Source: Nocardioides sp. Root140
Lineage (GTDB): Bacteria > Actinomycetota > Actinomycetes > Propionibacteriales > Nocardioidaceae
Length of the DNA stretch: 64,000 bases
NCBI RefSeq assembly: GCF_001426745.1
Contig: NZ_LMFI01000016.1
Span: forward strand, 89,629-153,628
Direction of reading: 5' to 3'
Positions within the stretch are counted from its first letter, which is position 1. Each line of letters opens with the position of its first letter. Below the pieces are notes generated by a model that saw only the letters and a list, made by a program, of their open reading frames with translations, was not told where the DNA came from and searched no databases. Below are positions 32,614-40,644 of this stretch, piece by piece. Position numbers and translations under genes: made by a program.

Positions 32614-33963
32614 GTGTCCCGACTGCCCAACTGGCTCGAGCCGGCCTTCCCGGTGGTCAAGCGCGCGCACCGCTTCGCCACCCGTCGCGTCGGCGCGCTG
32701 ACCCGTCGCCAGTTCGTGCCGACCCGTCGCCAGTTCGTGGCCCGAGCCGAAACTGGCGACAGGTCACCTGAAACTGACGACAGGTCGATCGGAACTGGCG
32801 ACAGGTCGATGCGGGCCGTGCCGTGGACCGGGACCGAGTCGGTCGACGAGACGTGCCGCCTCGACCCGGCGGCCGTCGTACAACCCCTGGCGCCGGCGCG
32901 CCCGGCCCCACGCCTCGAGCCGACCGGTCACTGGTTCTGGCGCGGCCTCGGGTCGTACGACGAACCGCGCCGGTTCCTCCTCACGATCGAGAACGGCCTC
33001 GTCGTCGGTGACTACGCGGCACACGTGACACCACGGGGTGTGCTCGACTACGAGACGTCGGAGTACTACGGCGTCAACGGCTGGCAGGAGCACCCGATCT
33101 ACCTGCGCCGGCGGATGCCGCCGGTCACCCCGGTCGACGGGTCGCTGCTGTCACTCGCCACCCGCGGCACGGGCGGCAACTACTACCACTTCGTGATGGA
33201 CCTGCTCCCGCGTTGGGGCGTCCACCAGGAGGCCCGGCCCGGGGACCTGCCCGACCACTTCCTGCTCAGCCGCGGCTCGCGCTACCAGGAGCAGCTGCTG
33301 GGCATGCTCGGCCTCGACGCGGTCTCGACCCTGCAGCCGGCCAAGCACCTGGCCCTGAGGCCCGACACGTTGCTGGTGCCCTCGATGTCGAACCCCGACA
33401 CGATGGCGCCCCCGTGGACGACGCGGTGGCTCTCGACGAACCTGCCTCCGAGCGCCGCCGCCTCGACGCTGCCCGACCGCATCTACATCACGCGTGGGTC
33501 GGCGAGGAACACCCGGCGCCTGGTCAACGAGGACGAGATCTTCGCGGTCCTCGAGCGACAGGGCTTCGTGAAGATCGACTGCGGCGCACTGTCCGTGCAG
33601 GAGCAGATCGACCACTTCGCCGCCGCGTCCGTGATCGTCGCGCCCCACGGTGCCGCGCTGACCAACCTGAACTTCTGCTCGCCCGGCGTGCGCGTGCTCG
33701 AGCTGTTCGCACCGCGCTACCTGAACAAGTGCTTCTGGGCGATCGCGTCGAACATCCCGGAGTCGACGTACGCCTTCCTGGTCGGCACGTCTGCCCGCCC
33801 GGTGCGCGAGGGCAACCCGATGGGCGGCGTACAGGACGACATCACCATCCCCGTGGCCGACTTCACGGCCGCACTGGAGTCCCTGCTGGCAACGGCCCCC
33901 GCGTCACCGGCAACACCGTCGCCGGGCACAAGCTTTCCGGGCGCTCTGCTCGGTCGTAGTTGA
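32614..33963 (+). CDS. GT61-family glycosyltransferase (DUF563) with repeat insertion
   Basis: A 449-residue glycosyltransferase. The catalytic region has RGTGGNYYHFVMDLLPRW, DRIYITRGSARNTRRLVNEDEIF, and AASVIVAPHGAALTNLNFCSPGVRVLELF, typical of DUF563/GT61. The GTG start follows the methyltransferase stop by 1 bp. Residues about 30-65 are encoded by the short repeat array at 32700-32807 (TRRQFVPTRRQFV, then three ETGDRS-like units) and are probably an unstructured insertion. GT61 includes xylosyltransferases, which fits the adjacent UDP-xylose synthase. Confidence 0.87.
   Translation: MSRLPNWLEPAFPVVKRAHRFATRRVGALTRRQFVPTRRQFVARAETGDRSPETDDRSIGTGDRSMRAVPWTGTESVDETCRLDPAAVVQPLAPARPAPRLEPTGHWFWRGLGSYDEPRRFLLTIENGLVVGDYAAHVTPRGVLDYETSEYYGVNGWQEHPIYLRRRMPPVTPVDGSLLSLATRGTGGNYYHFVMDLLPRWGVHQEARPGDLPDHFLLSRGSRYQEQLLGMLGLDAVSTLQPAKHLALRPDTLLVPSMSNPDTMAPPWTTRWLSTNLPPSAAASTLPDRIYITRGSARNTRRLVNEDEIFAVLERQGFVKIDCGALSVQEQIDHFAAASVIVAPHGAALTNLNFCSPGVRVLELFAPRYLNKCFWAIASNIPESTYAFLVGTSARPVREGNPMGGVQDDITIPVADFTAALESLLATAPASPATPSPGTSFPGALLGRS
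32700..32807. repeat. 21-bp-period repeat array inside the GT61 gene, direct then inverted
   Basis: Two direct copies of GACCCGTCGCCAGTT (32700, 32721) are followed by three inverted copies related to AACTGGCGACAGGTC (32751, 32772, 32793). All have a 21-bp period, so the coding frame is kept. The two halves are complementary and would form a long hairpin in the mRNA. Confidence 0.85.
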
Positions 33964-33976
33964 GGAGTAGATCGAA

Positions 33977-34930
33977 GTGGGCAACCAACAGCGCGTCGTC
34001 GTCCTGGGCGGCGCCGGATTCCTCGGGTCGCACCTGAGTGAGCGGCTGGTCGGGGAAGGACACGAGGTCGTCGCGGTCGACAACTTCATCACCGGCTCGG
34101 AGTCGAACGTCGAGCACCTGTCGGGCACCCCGCTGTTCTCGCTGGTCGAGGCCGACGTCTCCGACGGCATCCCCGTCGAGGGACCGGTCGACGTCGTGCT
34201 GCACTTCGCCTCACCGGCCTCGCCGATCGACTACCTCGAGTTCCCGATCGAGACGTTGAAGGTCGGCTCGCTCGGCACCCTGAACGGCCTCGAGCTGGCC
34301 CGCGCGAACGACGCCCGCTTCATCATGGCCTCGACGTCCGAGGTGTATGGCGACCCGCAGATCCACCCCCAGCACGAGGACTACTGGGGCTACGTCAACC
34401 CGGTCGGCCCGCGCAGTGTGTACGACGAGGCGAAGCGGTTCTCCGAGGCGCTGGTGACCGGCTTCCGTACGACGTACGGCACCAACACCGGCATCGTGCG
34501 CATCTTCAACACCTTCGGCCCGCGGATGCGCCCGAACGACGGCCGCGCCATCCCCAACTTCGTGCGCCAGTCGTTGCGTGGCGAGCCGATCACGCTCGCC
34601 GGCGACGGCAGCCAGACGAGGTCGATCTGCTACGTCGACGACCTGGTCGACGGCATCCTCGCGCTGACCCGCGCGTCGATCCCGGGGCCGGTCAACATCG
34701 GCAACCCGCACGAGATCTCGATGCTCGACCTGGCCCAGTGGATCGTGAAGCTGGTCGGGTCGTCCTCCGAGACGGTGCACATCGAGCGGCCCGTCGACGA
34801 CCCGACCGTCCGCCGCCCCGACATCACCCTGGCCACCCGCGAGCTGGGCTGGGAACCGCAGATCTCCGCCGAGGAGGGCCTGCGTCGCACGATCGAGTGG
34901 TTCCGCACCCACCCCGACGTCACCCGCTGA
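33977..34930 (+). CDS. UDP-glucuronate decarboxylase (UDP-xylose synthase)-like epimerase
   Basis: A 317-residue short-chain dehydrogenase of the extended class. The NAD motif is GGAGFLGSHLSERL. The active site has ASTSEVYGDPQIHPQHEDYWG and Y-x3-K (SVYDEAKRFSEAL), and RIFNTFGPRMRPNDGRAIPNF matches UXS. It would convert UDP-glucuronate to UDP-xylose. GAGGAG lies 8 bp before the GTG start. Its substrate could come from the UDP-glucose dehydrogenase at 37269. Confidence 0.9.
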   Translation: MGNQQRVVVLGGAGFLGSHLSERLVGEGHEVVAVDNFITGSESNVEHLSGTPLFSLVEADVSDGIPVEGPVDVVLHFASPASPIDYLEFPIETLKVGSLGTLNGLELARANDARFIMASTSEVYGDPQIHPQHEDYWGYVNPVGPRSVYDEAKRFSEALVTGFRTTYGTNTGIVRIFNTFGPRMRPNDGRAIPNFVRQSLRGEPITLAGDGSQTRSICYVDDLVDGILALTRASIPGPVNIGNPHEISMLDLAQWIVKLVGSSSETVHIERPVDDPTVRRPDITLATRELGWEPQISAEEGLRRTIEWFRTHPDVTR

Positions 34931-34952
34931 CAAGGTTCGCGTCCCTCGACCG

Positions 34953-35011
34953 CCGAGAGTGAAGTTCATGTCGGGTCCGCGACTCAGACCCGACAGACAG
35001 TTCACTCTCGG
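34953..35011. terminator. Palindrome shared by convergent gene ends (pair member 1)
   Basis: Perfect arms CCGAGAGTGAA (34953-34963) and TTCACTCTCGG (35001-35011), with a nested pair TGTCGGGTC/GACCCGACA. The structure includes the stop codon of the leftward nuclease-like gene and lies 22 bp after the UDP-xylose synthase stop, so it probably acts as a bidirectional terminator. A related palindrome occurs at 36186-36242. Confidence 0.7.
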
Positions 35012-36093
35012 TGCGGGAACGGCCACCGCGGCATCTCCCTGGTCACCCGCTCCCCATCCCTGCCCAGCTCACGGGCCCGGATGCGTTCGTCCAGCGTGAG
35101 CGGCGGTACGCCGTCCGGAGGCTCGAGGGTCCACGTCTGCGGCAGACGCGCCTTCCCCGCCCTGGTCACGGCTGCCACCATGCGTCGTACGGCAGTTCGT
35201 CGGTCATGCAGTTCACCGGCGACGAAGCTGAAGAACTCGAGCCCGTGGGTACGCAGCCGCGTCTCACGAGAAATGTCACGACTGCGCCGTGCGGTCTGCG
35301 CGTGATGCAGCCCGTCGTACTCCCCGACCACGCCGAGCCCCGGCGCCAGCAGGTCAGGTCGGGCCAGGTGCTGCCCTGCCGGGCCGTAGACGTCGCGATT
35401 GCTCAGCGGAGGGGGCAGTCCTGCGTCCTCCTGCCACACCAGACGCATTGCGGTCTCCTGGCGAGACTCCGCCCCTTCCACCGCCAAGGCGAGGGCACGT
35501 CGAGCCTGCTGGATGCCACGGCGCGGAGGTACGGCGGCCAGGTACGTGGCGAATCTCGCGCGTGAGGTGAGCTCGGCGTGGAGGACCATGTCGATGTCGG
35601 CCACGGCACGGCGTACGTCGATGGCCGCACAGATCTCGTCGGTCAGGGCCCGGTGCACGTCGGTGCACGGCACCCCGTGTCGCAGGACGATCTCGGACGG
35701 GTGCACGGCCGCCCTCGTGAACGCGACGTTGCCGTGCACCCGTTGCGTCGGGGTGATCACCTGCACCGGAAGCTCGACGCCGGGCCGCACTGTGCCGTCG
35801 AAGTAGCGCGCGCCCGCCAGGTGCAGACTGGCCCAGCCGGTGACCGCGAACCCCGGCGGCAGGTGAGCGACCGCCTCGATGATGCGCTGTTCGGGTTGCT
35901 CGAAGACCGCATCGGCAGGCAGCACGCGACCGGGCCCCGTTCGTCTCCATCGGCGTCCTCGCGCCTGTCCCGGAGTGGGCCCATCCCTACCTGATGCGTC
36001 GATCTTCATCGGCACAACCAGGCGCGGCCGCACCAGCCTGGGGGGCGGGAGGACGCGTCGAACCCCGGCAAGGGGATCGGGTGGCAGGTCCAT
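35002..36093 (-). CDS. DUF559-type endonuclease-domain protein
   Basis: A 363-residue protein. The N-terminal half resembles the AbiEi-like regulatory fold of large actinobacterial families (AVAHLPPGFAVTGWASLHLAGARYFDG, VITPTQRVHGNVAFTRA). The C-terminal half is a Vsr-like PD-(D/E)xK nuclease candidate (SRQETAMRLVWQ, RPDLLAPGLGVVGEYDGLHH, then FFSFVAGELHDR). Such genes are common, variable and of unknown role in Nocardioides-like genomes. It interrupts the polysaccharide locus and is enclosed by related palindromes. The start is uncertain because no ribosome site is visible. Confidence 0.7.
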   Translation of the reverse strand: MDLPPDPLAGVRRVLPPPRLVRPRLVVPMKIDASGRDGPTPGQARGRRWRRTGPGRVLPADAVFEQPEQRIIEAVAHLPPGFAVTGWASLHLAGARYFDGTVRPGVELPVQVITPTQRVHGNVAFTRAAVHPSEIVLRHGVPCTDVHRALTDEICAAIDVRRAVADIDMVLHAELTSRARFATYLAAVPPRRGIQQARRALALAVEGAESRQETAMRLVWQEDAGLPPPLSNRDVYGPAGQHLARPDLLAPGLGVVGEYDGLHHAQTARRSRDISRETRLRTHGLEFFSFVAGELHDRRTAVRRMVAAVTRAGKARLPQTWTLEPPDGVPPLTLDERIRARELGRDGERVTREMPRWPFPHRE

Positions 36094-36185
36094 GTCTCGA
36101 GCGTGCCGGAACCGGAGCGAACGCGCGCGCCGTCATCCACAGGCGCCGCCTGACCGCACGCGACCGCCCAGCTCCGCGGTGACGC

Positions 36186-36242
36186 CGAGAGTGAATTCTG
36201 CGTCGAGTCTCGGGCCGCAACCCGACACAGAAGTCACTCTCG
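36186..36242. repeat. Palindrome upstream of the nuclease-like gene (pair member 2)
   Basis: Arms CGAGAGTGA (36186-36194) and TCACTCTCG (36234-36242) enclose an imperfect inner pair (TCTGCGTCG/CGACACAGA). Outer arms and the CCCGACA segment match the palindrome at 34953. It lies 92 bp upstream of the nuclease-like start and 86 bp before the secreted protein start. Confidence 0.65.
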
Positions 36243-36328
36243 ATGTCCACGACCGGCCGGCGTGGGTGGCTCGAAGATGACCCGTTCTGGGGAGGCCGAG
36301 GACCGACGCCACGACCTACGCTCCGGAC

Positions 36329-37186
36329 ATGAGGGTGAGACTCCTGGGCAAGGCTGTCGCCGCCTGGATTCCGGTCGCCCTGCTCCTCTCCCCGGCGGGC
36401 GCGTCCGGAGACGTGACCTGGACGCGGGTCGGCACCGGCATCACGCAGGGGGTCAGCGGCATCGCTCCCGCGGCCTCGGGCTGGGTGATCGTGCGCGACA
36501 ACAAGACCAGTGGCCAGAACCGGGTGGCGCTGCTGAGCGACGCCCATGTCGTCACCAACCTGACCTGGCCGGGCACCGCGCCGTCCGACCTGGAGGCCAT
36601 CGATGCGGTGCCCGCGCAGGCCAACCGGTACGCGGTGGTCACGAGCACGGGCGCCGGGCGGATCATCACGATCTCGGGAACCACGCTGAAGGTCGTCCGC
36701 AGCTTCACCCTTCCGGCCGGCAGGGTCGAGAACGAGTCGTTCGCGCTCACCCGCTTCGGCACGACGACGGTCGCCGTATGGGCCAACCGTGGCTCGACGA
36801 CGACGCCGGGGAGGTTGTTCGCCGCCACGTTCAACCCGTCCACCAGCGCCTTCGGTGCCGTGGCGCAGGCGAGTGTCTCGGTGCCGTTCCCGACCACCAA
36901 CGTGCGTCCGATCAGTGACACCAGGGTGCTCTCCGACGGGCGCATCGTGATCTCGAGCGCCTCCGACAACGGCAACAACGGCCCCTTCGACACGGCTCTA
37001 TACGCGGTCGGAACAGTCAGGCTCGGCTCCGGTCGCGCGCAGCTCGCGATCGTGGCACCCGTCTCGCTCGGGACCTATCCGGGCCACAAGGTCGAGGCAA
37101 TCGCCTGCAAGGGCTCCGCGGGGATCCTCGGCACCGACGACGAGAACCTGGGCGGCTGGACCGCGGCCGGCACGTTCTGCGACTGA
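36329..37186 (+). CDS. Secreted protein of unknown function (285 aa)
   Basis: The N-terminus is a signal peptide (VRLLGKAVAAWIPVALLLSPAGASG), probably cleaved after ASG near residue 27. The mature part is rich in beta strands, Thr and Ser, with repeated blade-like segments (GWVIVRDNKTSGQNRVALLSDA, RYAVVTSTGAGRIITISG, VRPISDTRVLSDGRIVISSA), suggesting a beta-propeller. Two cysteines near the end (AIACKG, GTFCD) may form a disulfide. No enzyme motif was found. A strong terminator follows the stop. Confidence 0.7.
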   Translation: MRVRLLGKAVAAWIPVALLLSPAGASGDVTWTRVGTGITQGVSGIAPAASGWVIVRDNKTSGQNRVALLSDAHVVTNLTWPGTAPSDLEAIDAVPAQANRYAVVTSTGAGRIITISGTTLKVVRSFTLPAGRVENESFALTRFGTTTVAVWANRGSTTTPGRLFAATFNPSTSAFGAVAQASVSVPFPTTNVRPISDTRVLSDGRIVISSASDNGNNGPFDTALYAVGTVRLGSGRAQLAIVAPVSLGTYPGHKVEAIACKGSAGILGTDDENLGGWTAAGTFCD

Positions 37187-37219
37187 GCGGTCCGGAGCAT
37201 CGGACCGGGGCAGACCCGT

Positions 37220-37252
37220 GCGCTGGCGGGCCCCCCGACGGCCCGCCAGCGC
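37220..37252. terminator. Strong bidirectional terminator
   Basis: Perfect 13-bp GC-rich arms (37220-37232 and 37240-37252) with a 7-base loop, between the convergent secreted protein gene and the UDP-glucose dehydrogenase. No T-run, as is usual in high-GC actinobacteria. Confidence 0.8.
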
Positions 37253-37268
37253 CCAGGCTGGTCTGGGT

Positions 37269-38612
37269 TCAGGCGAACTGGTGGCGCCCCAGGGATCGGT
37301 AGTCGAAGCCCGCGGCGATCCAGGCGGCCGGGTCGAGGCAGTGCCGGGCGTCGATGATCACCGGGCGCCGCACGATGTCGACCAGCTCGGCCGGGTCGAG
37401 CTCGACGTAGTCGGCCCAGTCGGTCAGCAGCATCACGAGGTCGGCCTCGTGACAGGCCTTCACCAGGTCCTCGGCGTACTCGAGCTTGGGACGCTCGCGC
37501 CGGGCCGGCTCGATCGCGCGCGGGTCGTGGACGACGACGTCGGCCCCGGCCAGGTGCAGCTGGCCGGCCACGTCGAGCGCAGGCGAGTCGCGGATGTCAT
37601 CGGAGCCGGGCTTGAACGCGGCGCCGAGGATGGTGATCCGCTTCTCGCGCACGTCGCCGTCGAGCAGGGTCTCGGCCAGCGCCACCACGTGCTCGCGGCA
37701 GCGGCGGTTGATCATGTCGACCTCGTGCAGGAAGCCGAGCGCGTGGGGCACGCCGATCTCGGACGCGCGCGCCATGAACGCGCGGATGTCCTTGGGCAGG
37801 CACCCGCCGCCGAACCCGAGGCCCGGGTGGAGGAACCGGCCACCGATGCGTACGTCGTGGCTCAGCGCCTCACTGAGCGTGACCACGTCGCCGCCGGCCG
37901 CCGTACAGACCTCGGACATCGCGTTGATGAACGAGATCTTCGTGGCCAGGAAGGCGTTCGCGCTGGCCTTCACGAGCTCGGCGGTCTGGAGGTCGGTGGT
38001 GATGACGGGTACGCCGTCCTCGGCGATCGGCGTCGCGAAGATGCGGCGCACGACGGCCTCGGAGCGGCTGTCGTCGGGGTGCAGCCCGATCACGATGCGG
38101 TCGGGGTGGAGGGTGTTGCGGATCGCGTTGCCCTCCTGGAGGAACTCGGGGTTCCAGCACAGCTCGAGCGCGTCGCCGGCCGGCGCCAGGGCCCGGGCCT
38201 CCTCACGGAACCGCGCTGCGGACCCGACGGGCGTGGTCGACTTGCCGATCACCACGACCGGCCTGGTGAGCAGCGGGAAGAGCGAGGCGCAGGCGGACTC
38301 GAACTGGCTCAGGTCGGCCTGCAGCTCGCCGTGCACCTGGGGAGTGCCGAGGCAGAGGAAGATCGCATCGGCGTGGTCGGCGACCTTCTCGAGGTCGTGG
38401 GTGAACTCGAGCCGACCCGAGGCGACGCCCTCGGCGACCAGGTCGTCGAGGCCGGGCTCGAAGAACGGGGTCTGTCCGGCAGAGAGTGCGGCGATGCGTT
38501 CGGTGCTGATGTCCTGGGCGATCACGTGGAAACCCAGGGCGGCCAGGCACGACGCCGTGGTGGCACCGAGGTAGCCACAACCGATGACGCCGATGCGCAG
38601 GTCTGATGTCAC
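37269..38612 (-). CDS. ugd: UDP-glucose 6-dehydrogenase
   Basis: A 447-residue UDP-glucose/GDP-mannose dehydrogenase. NAD motif GVIGCGYLGATTASCLAALGF at the N-terminus, TPVGSAAR near 130, catalytic cysteine in FGGGCLPKDIRAF, and the C-terminal UDP-binding domain LGAAFKPGSDDIRDSPALDV. It starts at a GTG with AAGGGG 8 bp upstream. It oxidises UDP-glucose to UDP-glucuronate, the substrate of the decarboxylase at 33977, so the locus can make both UDP-glucuronate and UDP-xylose. Confidence 0.93.
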   Translation of the reverse strand: MTSDLRIGVIGCGYLGATTASCLAALGFHVIAQDISTERIAALSAGQTPFFEPGLDDLVAEGVASGRLEFTHDLEKVADHADAIFLCLGTPQVHGELQADLSQFESACASLFPLLTRPVVVIGKSTTPVGSAARFREEARALAPAGDALELCWNPEFLQEGNAIRNTLHPDRIVIGLHPDDSRSEAVVRRIFATPIAEDGVPVITTDLQTAELVKASANAFLATKISFINAMSEVCTAAGGDVVTLSEALSHDVRIGGRFLHPGLGFGGGCLPKDIRAFMARASEIGVPHALGFLHEVDMINRRCREHVVALAETLLDGDVREKRITILGAAFKPGSDDIRDSPALDVAGQLHLAGADVVVHDPRAIEPARRERPKLEYAEDLVKACHEADLVMLLTDWADYVELDPAELVDIVRRPVIIDARHCLDPAAWIAAGFDYRSLGRHQFA

Positions 38613-38687
38613 GCCGATCCCCTTCGTGGAAGCATTGCGGAGGATCAACGACGGGGTGCCCGAAATGTGACGGCCTGCGACGGGGAC

Positions 38688-38772
38688 GGGTTTCGAGATG
38701 GTTCCTCGCTCCTCGACCACCGGGGCCCGTACGACGCAGATCGGCCCGCCGCGCACGAAGCGCGACGGGCCG
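38688..38772. terminator. Terminator and dispersed TTTCGAGA repeat after the sulfur operon
   Basis: A hairpin with 13-bp arms and one mismatch (38742-38754 and 38760-38772, loop ACGAA) lies 26 bp after the SseC stop and should end the leftward sulfur operon. Beside it, 38688-38722 carries a GGGTTTCGAGA...CTCGACCACCG repeat of the kind that recurs at 39118. Confidence 0.6.
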
Positions 38773-38798
38773 GCTGACACCCACAGGGGCGGGGTGGA

Positions 38799-39095
38799 TC
38801 AGATGGCGATGGCCACCTCGGCCACCGAGCCCACGGCCGCGGTCACCTTCGTGTCCACGACGTCGGCCTTGGCGGCCAGCGTGCGCAGGGTCCACTCGCC
38901 GTCGTTGGCGAAGAACCGGAAGTGACCGGTCGCCGAGGTCGGCACCTCGGCGGTGAACTCGCCACTCTTGTCCAGCAGACGCACGTAGGCGTTGCCGACC
39001 GGCTCACCGTCACGGGTGACCTGGCCCTGGACCACTGCTTCCTTCGCGACGTCTACCCCGTCGAGGGAGAGGCCGCCTTCAACTGCACCGCACAT
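38799..39095 (-). CDS. SseC-like protein (DUF1416)
   Basis: A 98-residue protein beginning MCGAVEGGLSL, with VQGQVTRDGEPVGNAYVRLLDKSGEFTAEVPTSATGHFRFF forming a carboxypeptidase-regulatory-like beta sandwich. It matches mycobacterial SseC, which is always encoded beside the thiosulfate sulfurtransferase. The N-terminal cysteine is conserved. The start at 39095 has AAGGAA 6 bp upstream. It is probably an accessory of sulfur transfer; the exact role is not known. Confidence 0.9.
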   Translation of the reverse strand: MCGAVEGGLSLDGVDVAKEAVVQGQVTRDGEPVGNAYVRLLDKSGEFTAEVPTSATGHFRFFANDGEWTLRTLAAKADVVDTKVTAAVGSVAEVAIAI

Positions 39096-39117
39096 GTTGT
39101 TTCCTTCGTGGTTCGGC

Positions 39118-39156
39118 CTGGTTTCGAGACGGTCGCGGGGCGACCGCCTCAACCAG
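39118..39156. repeat. TTTCGAGA-type hairpin repeat between sseC and the sulfurtransferase
   Basis: CTGGTTTCGAGACGGTCGC is followed by GGG and a complementary GCGACCG...CAACCAG. Inner arms are 39130-39136 and 39140-39146, outer arms CTGGTT and AACCAG. It is a second member of the repeat seen at 38688 and lies in the gap between two genes of one operon. Confidence 0.6.
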
Positions 39157-39167
39157 CGGGGATGGGA

Positions 39168-40016
39168 TCAGGCTTCGCCGCGCTCGTCACCGAGGACGAT
39201 CGGGACGCCGACGAGGGAGCCGTACTCGACCCAGGAACCGTCGTAGTTGCGGGTGTTCTCGTAGCCGAGCAGCTCGTGCAGCACGACCCAGGTGTGCGAC
39301 GAGCGCTCACCGATGCGGCAGTAGGCGATGGTGTCCTTGGAGAAGTCGACGCCGGCCTCTTCGTAGATCTTGGTGAGCTCGTCGTTGGACTTGAAGGTGC
39401 CGTCGTCGTTGGCCGCCTTGCTCCACGGGATGTTGGCGGCGGTCGGCGGGTGGCCGGCGCGCTGGGCCTGCTCCTGCGGGAGGTGGGCCGGGGCGAGCAG
39501 GCGACCGGCGTACTCGTCGGGGCTGCGGACGTCGACCAGGTTCTTGGCGCCGATGGCGGCGACGACGTCGTCACGGTTGGCGCGCTTGGTGGTGTCGAGC
39601 TCCTGCGCGGTGTACGTCGCGGCGGTGCGCTCGGGCACGTCCTGGGTGAGCTCGCGGGACTCGAGCTCCCACTTCTTGCGGCCACCGTCGATCAGCTTGA
39701 CGTCGTTGTGGCCGTAGAGCTTGAAGTACCAGTACGCGTAGGCGGCGAACCAGTTGTTGTTGCCGCCGTACAGCACCACGGTGTGGTCGTTGCTGACGCC
39801 GTTCTTGGAGAGCAGGGCCTCGAAGCCCTCCTTGTTGATGATGTCGCGGCGGACCTGGTCCTGCAGGTCGACGGACCAGTCGAACTTGATGGCGCCACGG
39901 ATGTGGCCCTTGTCGTAGGACGTGGTGTCCTCGTCGACCTCGATGAGGACGACCTGGTCGTTGTCGATGTTGTCCTCGGCCCACTGGGTGGAGACAAGGG
40001 TGTCTTCGCGGCTCAT
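39168..40016 (-). CDS. Thiosulfate sulfurtransferase (two-domain rhodanese, CysA2/SseA type)
   Basis: A 282-residue two-domain rhodanese. The first domain (about 10-125) has LIEVDEDTTSYDKGHIRGAIKFDW. The second has LVDVRSPDEYAGRLLAP and the active loop YCRIGERSSHTW with the catalytic cysteine. It transfers sulfur from thiosulfate to thiols or cyanide. The start at 40016 has an AGAGAG purine run upstream. It sits between SseC and the DUF4395 protein in a leftward operon controlled by a leader peptide. Confidence 0.94.
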   Translation of the reverse strand: MSREDTLVSTQWAEDNIDNDQVVLIEVDEDTTSYDKGHIRGAIKFDWSVDLQDQVRRDIINKEGFEALLSKNGVSNDHTVVLYGGNNNWFAAYAYWYFKLYGHNDVKLIDGGRKKWELESRELTQDVPERTAATYTAQELDTTKRANRDDVVAAIGAKNLVDVRSPDEYAGRLLAPAHLPQEQAQRAGHPPTAANIPWSKAANDDGTFKSNDELTKIYEEAGVDFSKDTIAYCRIGERSSHTWVVLHELLGYENTRNYDGSWVEYGSLVGVPIVLGDERGEA

Positions 40017-40051
40017 AGTGCTATCTCTCTTTTTCCGTTGGGTGCAGCGTG

Positions 40052-40513
40052 TCAGTTGGTTGCCGGCGTGGCGCTGCGGCGGGCGAGTCGCCCGTGCAGT
40101 CGCCGTCCGAGGAGGTACATCTCGCAACCGAGGCAGAACGCGAAGACCGCGTTCAGCAGTGCCGCGGCCAGCGCGAAGCCGACCGCGATGTCCCCCACGA
40201 GCGTGGCGCCGGTGAGGTATCCGAGGAGACCGACCGCCGCGAACGCCAGGCCGACGGCCTGGGCGAAGCGCGGAGGTGCGGCGTCCTCGAGTTCTTGGGG
40301 GGCAGCCAGTCGAGGGCGGATCAGGTTGCGGAACACCCATGCGTGAGGGGTCTTCCGGACTCCGAGGCCGGCACCGATCGCGAACAACACGGCCTGTACG
40401 CCGAGCAGCGCGACGCCGAGGGCGTTCGGTGCGGTCAGGAGCACGACGGCGAGCACGACCGCAGTCACCACAGCGTTGAACTGCGGTGCGCGCGGATCGA
40501 TCTGCTGGCTCAT
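40052..40513 (-). CDS. DUF4395 membrane protein
   Basis: A 153-residue protein with four predicted membrane helices (VVTAVVLAVVLLTAP, GVALLGVQAVLFAIG, AVGLAFAAVGLLGYLTG, AVGFALAAALLNAVFAF) and a CLGCEMY motif near the end. DUF4395 proteins occur with the sulfurtransferase/SseC pair in actinobacteria. A role in sulfur compound transport or membrane thiol chemistry is possible. First structural gene of the operon. Confidence 0.9.
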   Translation of the reverse strand: MSQQIDPRAPQFNAVVTAVVLAVVLLTAPNALGVALLGVQAVLFAIGAGLGVRKTPHAWVFRNLIRPRLAAPQELEDAAPPRFAQAVGLAFAAVGLLGYLTGATLVGDIAVGFALAAALLNAVFAFCLGCEMYLLGRRLHGRLARRSATPATN

Positions 40514-40564
40514 TGCACTCCTGAGGAATTGTCCTGAATCTTAGTCGACTTTGTGCCATTAGGC

Positions 40565-40644
40565 ACGGGACGCAGGAGCGAGCGACATGGCGGCACACGG
40601 CCGTGATCGGCCAGGCCTGCTCAGCTCGGGAGATTGCGTCCCGT
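40565..40644 (-). promoter_or_regulatory. Predicted attenuator between leader peptide and DUF4395
   Basis: The region after the leader stop can form a long-range stem between ACGGGACGCA (40565-40574) and TGCGTCCCGT (40635-40644), the second arm overlapping the leader stop. A local CACGGCCGTG stem lies inside, and GTGCC-TAAT-GGCAC lies just beyond. These competing structures fit translation-coupled attenuation of the sulfur operon. The mechanism is inferred. Confidence 0.5.
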
